Assembly: GCA_013375385.1 (NCBI GenBank)
Contig: JABXJY010000180.1
Span: 1-5,689, forward strand
Direction of reading: 5' to 3'
From: Desulfobacterales bacterium
GTDB lineage: Bacteria; Desulfobacterota; DSM-4660; Desulfatiglandales; B25-G16
DNA length: 5,689 nucleotides
Shown: positions 1 to 5,570 of the stretch, piece after piece
Layout of the letters: each line of letters opens with the position of its first letter
Position numbering within the stretch: position 1 is the stretch's first letter
Program-made: the position numbers and the translations under genes
The notes under the pieces: generated by a model
Database searches by the model: none
What the model was told of the DNA's origin: nothing
Seen by the model: only the letters and a program-made list of their open reading frames with translations

Positions 1-141
1 GCCTCAGAACGGAATAAGATAGTAGCAAAGGCTGAGGCATTCTATGAAAGATGGGTACAGGCAAGGGAGAAACAAGGGCTGCCCGGAAGAGAGGTTTTGA
101 ACTACTACCTGAAAAAGAGAAAGGAAATTACCGGCAATTAA
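1..141 (+). CDS. dctP: TRAP transporter solute-binding protein, C-terminal end (partial)
   Basis: Frame 1 is open from the window edge to a TAA at 139-141 and encodes the last 46 residues of a protein whose start lies outside the window. The tail has an amphipathic, charged helix (KAEAFYERWVQAREKQGLPG) followed by a basic end (YYLKKRKEITGN). This pattern, a Trp-containing helix, then G-x-P/G, then a Tyr/Lys-rich last helix, is typical of the C-terminus of DctP-type periplasmic binding proteins. The gene is followed on the same strand by dctQ and dctM, the usual partners, which is the strongest support. In this family the protein binds an organic acid in the periplasm and delivers it to the DctQM permease. 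The ligand cannot be inferred because the binding-site part (including the usual conserved Arg) is not in the window. The identity rests on a short tail plus context. Confidence 0.8.
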   Translation, partial: ASERNKIVAKAEAFYERWVQAREKQGLPGREVLNYYLKKRKEITGN

Positions 142-165
142 GCCTTTTCTATACTCAAAGCTTTC

Positions 166-195
166 GCTGGGGGGAAATGCACATTTCCCCCCAGC
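166..195 (+). repeat. 14-bp perfect inverted repeat between dctP and dctQ
   Basis: GCTGGGGGGAAATG (166-179) and CATTTCCCCCCAGC (182-195) are exact reverse complements separated by two bases, giving a GC-rich hairpin of 13 bp with a 4-nt loop. It begins 24 bases after the dctP stop and ends 53 bases before the dctQ start. No T-run follows directly (the next bases are AATTTGCCC; a T5 run is near 220), so it is not a standard intrinsic terminator. By inference it acts as a 3'-end stabiliser or partial terminator that lets the binding protein be made in excess over the membrane subunits. Confidence 0.75.
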
Positions 196-248
196 AATTT
201 GCCCACTAGTATCAAAATCTTTTTGAGATCCTAAGAGGTAGAAACTTC

Positions 249-821
249 ATGGAAGAAGATGCACGGTTGAGTAATGTCCAGAGCCCTGTCTGGAAGAGAT
301 TCTTTCTCCTTCGTGTTATAGAAGGAAACCTGAGACATATAGAGGACTGGTTGAACCTGGCCTCTGTATTCATCATTATGTTTCTCATGTTTTTTGCCAC
401 CACGGAAATTTTGGGTCGGTATCTTTTCAATAGGCCCATTCCCGGGCATGTGGAGATTGTGGAATTGATCATGGCAGGGGTTGTATTTTTTGGTATTGCC
501 TATACAGAGAGGGTTGGTGGGCATGTGAGGATGGAGCTTTTTGTAACCCGCATATTGAAGGGCCGGGCCTACCATATTGCAGAGGCCATTACTGTTACTC
601 TCTCCCTGTTCGTCTACCTCTTTATCCTCGTTTATACCTTTAAATTTGCGTTATTTTCCTTTCAGGTGGGCGACACTACTGCTTATATTTATTGGCCTAC
701 CTGGCCATCTAAATTTGCCATACCCTTAGGCAGCCTTTTTCTCTGCATACGGTTTGTTATCGAGCTTATTCAACATGTATCTCAGGCCATGGCCGGCGTT
801 GAGATGAGAGACCTGGACTAA
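249..821 (+). CDS. dctQ: TRAP transporter small permease subunit (DctQ family)
   Basis: This 190-residue inner-membrane protein is the small subunit of a TRAP carrier, which in the family packs against DctM and helps it reach its working conformation. Four hydrophobic segments are visible at about residues 36-58, 68-86, 108-136 and 150-175, as expected for DctQ. The charged N-terminus (1-35) is probably cytoplasmic. Family-like signatures are the R-Y-L-F-N-R-P-I-P-G stretch at 57-66 at the end of helix 1, followed by an E-I-V-E-L helix start (69-73), and the GHVRMELF motif at 91-98. The ATG at 249 is preceded by AGAGG at 234-238, about 10 bases upstream. The stop codon overlaps the Shine-Dalgarno of dctM, so the two genes are probably translated together. 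Length is normal and nothing appears broken. Confidence 0.93.
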   Translation: MEEDARLSNVQSPVWKRFFLLRVIEGNLRHIEDWLNLASVFIIMFLMFFATTEILGRYLFNRPIPGHVEIVELIMAGVVFFGIAYTERVGGHVRMELFVTRILKGRAYHIAEAITVTLSLFVYLFILVYTFKFALFSFQVGDTTAYIYWPTWPSKFAIPLGSLFLCIRFVIELIQHVSQAMAGVEMRDLD

Positions 822-825
822 GGAT
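819..825 (+). promoter_or_regulatory. dctM ribosome binding site overlapping the dctQ stop codon
   Basis: TAAGGAT at 819-825 holds both the dctQ TAA stop and an AAGGA Shine-Dalgarno, nine bases before the ATG at 834. A GGGGG at 827-831 is too close to that start to serve instead. The arrangement suggests coupled translation and balanced production of the two membrane subunits. Confidence 0.7.
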
Positions 826-833
826 AGGGGGCT

Positions 834-2144
834 ATGATGGACCCACTGATAATGGGTTTATTCGGTTTGGCAGGCATTTTTGTGCTGGTGGTTCTGGGTA
901 TGCGGATAGCCTTTGCCACAGCCCTGGTGGGATTCACGGGAATATGGGTAATGAAAAATTTTGGAGTGGCAGGAAAAGTGGTTGGGTTTCTTCCTCATGG
1001 AATCGTGGCCCACTATTCTCTCAGTGTGATCCCTCTTTTCATCATCATGGGATACTATGCCTTTTATGCAGGCCTGACCGATGACATCTTCTTTACGGCC
1101 CGACAGTGGGTCGGCCACCTCCCTGGGGGATTGGCCATAGCGACCGTGTTTGGCTGTGCCGGTTTTGCTGCCTGCACAGGGGCAAGCACCGCCTCTGCTG
1201 CCATCATGAGCAGGGTGGCCATTCCTGAGATGAGAAAATATGGTTACCATCCCAGGTTGGCGGCAGGTGTGGTGGCTGCAAGTGGAACGCTTGCCTCGCT
1301 CATACCACCGAGCGTTATCCTCGTAATTTACGGGATTATCACCGAAGAGTCCATCGGGGCCCTGCTTATCGGCGGCTTTATACCGGGTATTGTCTCGGCA
1401 GCCATCTATGCCGGGATGATCTATACAAGGGTTAGAATCAGTCCGGAACTGGGTGCAGTTCAACCAAAGGCTTCCTGGAAAGAAAGGTTCTATGCCTTAA
1501 AAGGCACCTGGGGGGTGTTGCTCCTGATCTTCCTGATTATTGGGGGCATCTATTCCGGCGTTTTTACCCCGACCGAGGCAGGCGGTGCCGCCGCGTTTTC
1601 GGCCTTCCTCATGGCCCTGGGGATGCGTCGGTTAACCGTAGAGAGGTTGAAAGAATCTCTTTTGGAGACAGGGCGTACCACCATCATGATCTTTTCTATC
1701 ATTGTTGGGGTTCTTATCTTTGTCCGTTTTTTGGCCCTCACAGGCCTTCCAACTACCTTTGCCGAATTTGTCGTTGGGCTGCCCGTACCACCCGTGGTAA
1801 TTCTCCTTCTGATCCTGGCCATCTATGTATTTTTGGGTATGTTCCTGGATGCTATCGGAATGATGATGCTGACACTGCCCATTGTCTTTCCAGCGGTTGT
1901 GGCCTTGGGGTATCATCCTATTTGGTTCGGGATCATCGTGGTAAAGATGTGCGAGATATGCCTGATAACGCCTCCCGTGGGATTAAACTGCTACATCGTT
2001 AACAGTGTGGCTACTGACATCTCGCTTGAGGATATTTTTCGGGGTATTATTCCCTTTGTAGCTATGGATATCCTTACGGTGGGGGTATTGATCGCCTTCC
2101 CTCAGATCATAACCTTTTTGCCGCAGCGAATGGGAGTCGCATAA
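834..2144 (+). CDS. dctM: TRAP transporter large permease subunit (DctM family)
   Basis: This 436-residue polytopic inner-membrane protein is the transport channel of the TRAP system and normally uses a sodium or proton gradient to move the substrate delivered by the binding protein. The whole chain is hydrophobic, with about eleven or twelve helices including 8-36, 62-80, 98-115, 143-170, 175-197, 226-242, 248-264, 283-302, 318-338, 341-357 and 405-428. Typical DctM patterns are a small-residue loop GASTASAA (116-123), P-E-M-R-K-Y-G-Y (131-138), the IPPS turn (157-160), an FIPG (182-185), the FTPTEAGG loop (244-251), FLDAIGMMM (337-345) and ITPPVGLN (378-385). Length matches the family (about 425-440). 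The start is ATGATG at 834/837; the first is chosen for spacing from AAGGA. The small-residue loop reads TGASTASA where many DctM proteins have SGSS. Substrate is unknown. Confidence 0.96.
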   Translation: MMDPLIMGLFGLAGIFVLVVLGMRIAFATALVGFTGIWVMKNFGVAGKVVGFLPHGIVAHYSLSVIPLFIIMGYYAFYAGLTDDIFFTARQWVGHLPGGLAIATVFGCAGFAACTGASTASAAIMSRVAIPEMRKYGYHPRLAAGVVAASGTLASLIPPSVILVIYGIITEESIGALLIGGFIPGIVSAAIYAGMIYTRVRISPELGAVQPKASWKERFYALKGTWGVLLLIFLIIGGIYSGVFTPTEAGGAAAFSAFLMALGMRRLTVERLKESLLETGRTTIMIFSIIVGVLIFVRFLALTGLPTTFAEFVVGLPVPPVVILLLILAIYVFLGMFLDAIGMMMLTLPIVFPAVVALGYHPIWFGIIVVKMCEICLITPPVGLNCYIVNSVATDISLEDIFRGIIPFVAMDILTVGVLIAFPQIITFLPQRMGVA

Positions 2145-2250
2145 CATATAGACCGGACCTTTCTTTCCTTTGCACACCCCTCCTCTGGGACTGAATAGAG
2201 ATCCTCCTACAGGAGATAGAAAAAAGAAAGATATGAAAAGAGTGAATCTA

Positions 2251-2265
2251 TCACGGTTACCGTGA
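2251..2265. promoter_or_regulatory. Perfect 15-bp palindrome, candidate operator
   Basis: TCACGGT-T-ACCGTGA is a perfect 7+1+7 palindrome in the 153-base gap between dctM and the MmgE/PrpD gene, 32 bases before the latter's ATG. Its size and symmetry fit a dimeric repressor or activator site. As an RNA hairpin it would be short, and the nearest T-run (2279-2284) begins 13 bases after it, so a terminator is less likely. No regulator gene is in the window, so the binding protein is unknown. Confidence 0.45.
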
Positions 2266-2287
2266 AGGAGAATTAGTCTTTTTTATT

Positions 2288-2294
2288 GAGGTGG
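2288..2294 (+). promoter_or_regulatory. Ribosome binding site setting the MmgE/PrpD start
   Basis: GAGGTGG at 2288-2294 lies just before the ATG at 2298 (GAGGT core with a 5-base spacer). An in-frame TTG at 2286 would overlap this site and add four residues (fMet-Arg-Trp-Cys) not expected in the family, so ATG 2298 is preferred. Confidence 0.65.
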
Positions 2295-2297
2295 TGT

Positions 2298-3305
2298 ATG
2301 GATGCCATAACTGAAAGATTGGTTACCTATGTTTCAGAGATAACCTATGACAGACTCCCTCAAGAGGTTGTTGACGAGACAAAGAAGTTTATCCTTGACA
2401 CCATAGGCGTCGGCTTGGCAGGGGTCAGGCAGCCGGGGTGTAGAGAGGTGGTGGATCTGGTAAAGACTTGGTTCCCAAATAGAAGCGGCTCCACCATCAT
2501 CTATTACGGTGATAAGGTTTCACCCCCTGAGGCTGCCTTTGCCAACAGTGTGTTAATGCATGCCCTCGACTTCGACGATACCCTCGACAGCTCCGCCATG
2601 CATGCCCACGTCTCTTCCCTCCCTGCTGCCCTTGCACTAGCTGAAGCCAAGAGCAAGGTAGGCGGAAAGGAGTTGATTACCGCTGTTGCCTTGGGAGTTG
2701 ATATAACCTGTAGGATTACCTCGGCAATATTGAGCCCTCTTTCATGGATACGGACAGCAACCTGTGGTTCCTTTGGTGCAGCGGCAGCTGCAGCCAAGAT
2801 CCTGGATGGGGGCGAGCAGGAGATAGAAAGTGCCCTCGGTATTGTATACAGCCAGACTGCCGGTAACGCCCAGTGCCTTGTTGACGGAGGCCTGGTAAAG
2901 AGGATGCAGCCTGGTTTTTCTGCAAGGAGCGGAGTTCTGAGTGCTGCCCTGGGATGCAGGGGTGTTACAGGTGCCACCAATATCTTCGAGGGTGACTATG
3001 GGTTCTTTAACCTGTATGAAAGGGGTAAAGTCAAGCCTGAAAGGGTGACCGAAAACCTTGGCGATCACTTTGCTGTCATGGATCTCAGTATCAAGCCATA
3101 TCCCTGCTGTCGCATTACCCACGGCTCCATAGATGCCGCCCTGGAACTATATAGCACTCACCATATAGAACCAGAAAGGATTGACGAGGTCTCAGTGCAT
3201 GTATCCAAGATGGCTTCTGACATGGTTGGGGCCCTTTTAAGGTCAGGGCAAGTCCCCAGGTTGACGCCCAGTTCAGCATCCCCTATACAGGAGCCGTGGC
3301 ATTGA
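2298..3305 (+). CDS. MmgE/PrpD family protein, N-terminal two-thirds (frameshifted gene)
   Basis: MmgE/PrpD proteins include 2-methylcitrate dehydratase, cis-aconitate decarboxylase and iminodisuccinate epimerase. They are soluble and act on small polycarboxylates. From ATG 2298 the N-terminus has the family pattern YDRLPQEVV (17-25) and ILDTIGVGLAG (32-42). The active-site segment is HALDFDDT (88-95), followed by H-A-H (102-104) and SLPAALALAE (107-116). Further on come the poly-Ala helix GSFGAAAAAAK (157-167), KRMQPG (201-206) and IKPYPCC (265-271). Lys201 and Lys266 match the lysines equivalent to K207 and K272 of human cis-aconitate decarboxylase as I recall them. The position that aligns with its H159 is Ile151 here. 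After about residue 315 the frame loses family similarity (ALLRSGQVPRLTPSS and so on) and stops at 3305, because one base is missing near 3228-3238; the true continuation is the next entry. Restored, the gene would give 455 residues, the usual length. The substrate is not known. Confidence 0.88.
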   Translation: MDAITERLVTYVSEITYDRLPQEVVDETKKFILDTIGVGLAGVRQPGCREVVDLVKTWFPNRSGSTIIYYGDKVSPPEAAFANSVLMHALDFDDTLDSSAMHAHVSSLPAALALAEAKSKVGGKELITAVALGVDITCRITSAILSPLSWIRTATCGSFGAAAAAAKILDGGEQEIESALGIVYSQTAGNAQCLVDGGLVKRMQPGFSARSGVLSAALGCRGVTGATNIFEGDYGFFNLYERGKVKPERVTENLGDHFAVMDLSIKPYPCCRITHGSIDAALELYSTHHIEPERIDEVSVHVSKMASDMVGALLRSGQVPRLTPSSASPIQEPWH

Positions 3306-3664
3306 CGAGAGGGAAGGTTTTCCTTACTGATTTTATCTCAGATACCATTAAAAAGGATTCCTCTGTATTGGAACTGGCCGAGAGGGTCAAGGTGGTGATA
3401 AATTCAGAAATTCCCTCTAGTGACATCTCTTCTTCAAACATGACGGTCAGGATGCTCAATGGAGAAGCCTTTTCCTTTAGGGTAGATACCCTCAAGGGGA
3501 GCCCTTTGAAGCCTATGAGCCTTGATGAGTGCGCACATAAATTCAAGGCTTGCCTTGAGTACTCTGGTAAATCATGCCTGGTTGAAAACAGTGAGATTAT
3601 TGCAGATCTTATTTTCAACCTGGAGAAGAAAAAAGATGTGCGCAAGATCTTTAACTATGTGTAG
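3233..3664 (+). pseudogene. MmgE/PrpD family protein, C-terminal third in the shifted frame
   Basis: This is the rest of the gene starting at 2298, read one base back. The frame opens after a TGA at 3218-3220, and family-like sequence resumes at 3233 with PFKVRASPQV followed by DAQFSIPYTGAVAL (3263-3304). That is the conserved DAQFS-x-PY motif of MmgE/PrpD, whose Tyr corresponds to Y318 of human cis-aconitate decarboxylase as I recall it. The remainder (about 120 residues, to TAG 3662-3664) has the normal small C-terminal domain, including VKVVINSEIP and the ALNLCA-free tail KFKACLEYSG. No ribosome site precedes this frame, and a GTG at 3296 would start inside the motif, so it is not a separate gene. 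Adding one base in the GGGGCCCTTTT run (3228-3238) joins the halves as MVGA-PFKVRASPQV. The break could be a real mutation or a homopolymer sequencing error. A functional product requires the joined frame. Confidence 0.85.
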
Positions 3665-3790
3665 AGATCAGTTCTATTAACAAGGGTGAAGAAGGATGGG
3701 AGATTGAGTTTTGGCTGGCGTTCTTATATGGCAATTTTAGGGAAGGCTGATATGAAATAAGAAAAGAGAGGAAGTGAGGATATAAAATAG
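3665..3790. other. Intergenic stretch with no recognised feature
   Basis: Nothing coding is recognised between the MmgE/PrpD stop and the methyltransferase remnant. The stretch is A/G-rich, with only trivial ORFs such as a ten-codon ATG frame at 3728-3760 lacking a good ribosome site. There is no hairpin plus T-run that could end transcription of the upstream gene. It may be decayed upstream sequence of the following remnant, but I see no residual similarity. Confidence 0.5.
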
Positions 3791-3832
3791 AAAGATTCAA
3801 ACTCAATCCCGCTATACCGGGGCGGTCCAGGC

Positions 3833-4000
3833 TATACGCTCCCCTTTGAGAAACCCCCGGAGTTTGAAGAAGAGTCCGGGGAGAGTATCAACAAGGCAGG
3901 GATGTCAGGCAGCCTGATCTTATCCTCCGGCTGTAGCGTCCCTGCTATGACGCCTCCGGAAAACATTGAGGCCATGGTCAGGGCGGCAAAAGAGGGATAG
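3833..4000 (+). pseudogene. C-terminal remnant of a UroD/MtaA-like methyltransferase
   Basis: One frame is open from 3791 (after TAG 3788-3790) to TAG 3998-4000. The recognisable part begins near PPEFEEE (3854-3874) and continues SINKAGMSGSLILSSGC, then SVPAMTPPENIEAMVRAAK, then the stop. The layout G-x-x-I-L-S-S-G-C, a Pro pair, T-P-P-E-N-I, A-M-V-x-A-A-K is the C-terminal end of uroporphyrinogen-decarboxylase-fold methyltransferases (MtaA/MtbA type), which in anaerobes move methyl groups between corrinoid proteins and other acceptors. The Cys in LSSGC corresponds to the usual zinc-ligand region. The rest of the roughly 350-residue protein is absent: upstream of about 3833 I find no matching frame, no start codon and no ribosome site. 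It is therefore most likely a decayed leftover or deletion scar. A short 7-bp inverted repeat (3855-3861 with 3875-3881) lies inside it. Family assignment is from motif memory only. Confidence 0.68.
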
Positions 4001-4001
4001 C

Positions 4002-5558
4002 CTACAGGCAGATATTGGAATACTTCCTCCAGGGTCTGGCCACCTGCTTGTTCTCTAAGATCTCGAGGGCGTGGCAGACGTACTTTCTCGTATCGTGGGG
4101 CATGATGACATCGTCTACGTACCCCCGTTCTGCAGGCTGATAGGCATGTTCATACTTCCTCCGATATTCCTCGATCCGCTGTTTTGCGGTCTCCTCGGGA
4201 TCATCCGCCTGTTTTATTTCCCTGGCGAATATGACACTTGCCGCGGTATCAGCGCCTACAATATTTACCTTGGCCGTAGGCCAGGCAAAGACAAGATCAG
4301 CCCCTATACTCTTGTCAAGCATGGCATAATGGGCGCCTGCGTAAGACTTTCCGACGATGATAGAGATGAGGGGTACGGTGGCATCTGCCCATGCAAAGAG
4401 GGTCTTTGCTCCGTGGCGCAGGATTCCCTTCCACTCCTGCTCTGAGCCAATCCAGAAACCAGGACAGTCCACGAAGGTTACAAGGGGTATATTGAATAGG
4501 TCACAGAAACGGACGAATCTCGCAAGCTTGTCCGATGCGTCTACGTCCAACCCCCCTGCCTTCCACGTGGGTTGATTCGCCACGATCCCTGCCGACCGGC
4601 CATTGAACCTCGCAAACCCTACGATGAGATTTCGGGCGAAATATCTGTGGATCTCGTAGAAGGTTCCTTCATCCACCACCTTCTCAATTAACGGGTACAT
4701 ATTATAGGGGACGCTGAGGGTTGCCTCCGGGAGAAATTCATCGAGTTCCGGAATCTCCCTTTCAGGATCATCGGTTGATTCCATCCTGGGTGGATTCTCC
4801 TCATTGTTGGAGGGGAGGTAGGACAGAAGCCTCTTTGTCAACTCGATGCACTCCTTCTCATCTTCCCCCACCACATGAGCATTTCCTGACTTCATGGCAT
4901 GGGCCTCCCAGCCTGCCAGTTTTTCTAAGGATATCTCCTCCCCTGTCTGGGCCTTTACAAAGGCAGGTCCGGCGATTCCCATGAAACCCGTTGTCTTACT
5001 CTGGATGAGGAAATCATTCATTATGGGATGGTAGGCCTGACCTCCCAGGCACGGACCAAGGAGCAGGGCGAGCTGGGGTACGATCCCCGATGCGAGGATC
5101 TGCGAGCGGAAGGTCCACCCATAGGACTCCAGGGTATCCATTCCCTCCTGAAGACGTGCACCACCGGAGTCGTTGATCCCGACAAAAGGCCATCCTTTTT
5201 CCTTGGCAAAATCGCATGCCCACACAAACTTCTTGCCGTGATATTCACCAAAGGTGCCGGCCATTGCCGTGAAGTCTTCCGACGTAATGACCACATACCT
5301 ACCATTCACCTTTCCATACCCGGTGACCACACCCTCTGCAGGTATAAACCTCTCGGCCATGCCAAACTCTGTTTGTCTATGCTTCATAAAGGGCCCTACT
5401 TCCACAAAGGTCCCCGGATCGACGAGCATGTCAATGCGCTCTCTGGCATTCGTCTGTCCTTTTTCCTTGCGCTTCGCCAGTGCCTTTTCACCTCCCATGT
5501 CAAGAACGGCCTTCCGTCGCTTCATATAATCATCATAGATAGCATCAAACTTTCCCAT
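4002..5558 (-). CDS. Acyl-CoA carboxyltransferase subunit (propionyl-CoA carboxylase beta / methylmalonyl-CoA decarboxylase alpha type)
   Basis: This 518-residue protein has two crotonase-like halves and full family length. The enzyme transfers CO2 between carboxybiotin and a short acyl-CoA, probably propionyl-/methylmalonyl-CoA. N-half motifs (from ATG 5558): GQTNARERIDMLVDPGTF (34-51), SEDFTAMAGT (93-102), NDSGGARLQEG (129-139, first oxyanion site), ASGIVPQ (156-162) and GPCLGGQAY (168-176). C-half motifs: ANQPTWKAGGLDVDAS (327-342), RFCDLFNIPL (350-359), FVDCPGF (362-368), RHGAKTL (381-387), GKSYAGAHYAM (403-413) and AWPTAKV (425-431). It ends RPWRKYSNICL, close to the common P-x-K-HGNIPL tail. 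The second active site departs from the usual RKAYGGAYDVM and GFLPG patterns, suggesting a divergent subfamily or substrate. The biotin carboxylase, biotin carrier or membrane decarboxylase partners are not in the window, so carboxylase versus sodium-pump decarboxylase cannot be decided. The gene runs against the MmgE/PrpD gene. Confidence 0.94.
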   Translation of the reverse strand: MGKFDAIYDDYMKRRKAVLDMGGEKALAKRKEKGQTNARERIDMLVDPGTFVEVGPFMKHRQTEFGMAERFIPAEGVVTGYGKVNGRYVVITSEDFTAMAGTFGEYHGKKFVWACDFAKEKGWPFVGINDSGGARLQEGMDTLESYGWTFRSQILASGIVPQLALLLGPCLGGQAYHPIMNDFLIQSKTTGFMGIAGPAFVKAQTGEEISLEKLAGWEAHAMKSGNAHVVGEDEKECIELTKRLLSYLPSNNEENPPRMESTDDPEREIPELDEFLPEATLSVPYNMYPLIEKVVDEGTFYEIHRYFARNLIVGFARFNGRSAGIVANQPTWKAGGLDVDASDKLARFVRFCDLFNIPLVTFVDCPGFWIGSEQEWKGILRHGAKTLFAWADATVPLISIIVGKSYAGAHYAMLDKSIGADLVFAWPTAKVNIVGADTAASVIFAREIKQADDPEETAKQRIEEYRRKYEHAYQPAERGYVDDVIMPHDTRKYVCHALEILENKQVARPWRKYSNICL

Positions 5559-5563
5559 CACAG

Positions 5564-5570
5564 ACCTCCT
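5564..5570 (-). promoter_or_regulatory. Perfect Shine-Dalgarno of the carboxyltransferase gene
   Basis: On the minus strand AGGAGGT is followed by CTGTG and the ATG at 5558-5556, a 5-base spacer. The in-frame GTG at 5561-5559 lies only two bases from the site, so the ATG is the better start; the difference is one residue. An AT-rich TATAAAT (5576-5582, minus strand) just upstream could serve as a -10 box but has no convincing -35. Confidence 0.75.

Noticed and set aside
858..1463. 201-codon minus-strand open frame opposite dctM
   Set aside because: It lies fully within dctM, which has unmistakable family motifs, and the translation is a low-complexity His/Cys/Arg-rich sequence with no domain pattern.
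2204..2215. CTCCT-AC-AGGAG mini-palindrome after dctM
   Set aside because: Only 5 bp per arm with a 2-base loop and no T-run; too weak for a terminator.
3228..3240. Programmed -1 frameshift site
   Set aside because: No X-XXY-YYZ heptamer fits the reading frame, the runs are only 3-4 bases, and no stimulatory structure is evident.
3296..3664. Separate small gene starting at GTG 3296
   Set aside because: The frame continues upstream into DAQFSIPY and PFKVRASPQV, which belong to the MmgE/PrpD family; there is no ribosome site, so it is the shifted end of the same gene.
3811..3837. Direct repeat GCTATAC at 3811-3817 and 3831-3837
   Set aside because: Two 7-base copies 20 bases apart can arise by chance and there is no third copy or associated element.
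3855..3881. CCCCGGA/TCCGGGG inverted repeat as a terminator for either convergent gene
   Set aside because: The loop is 13 bases, there is no T-run on either strand, and it lies inside the methyltransferase remnant.
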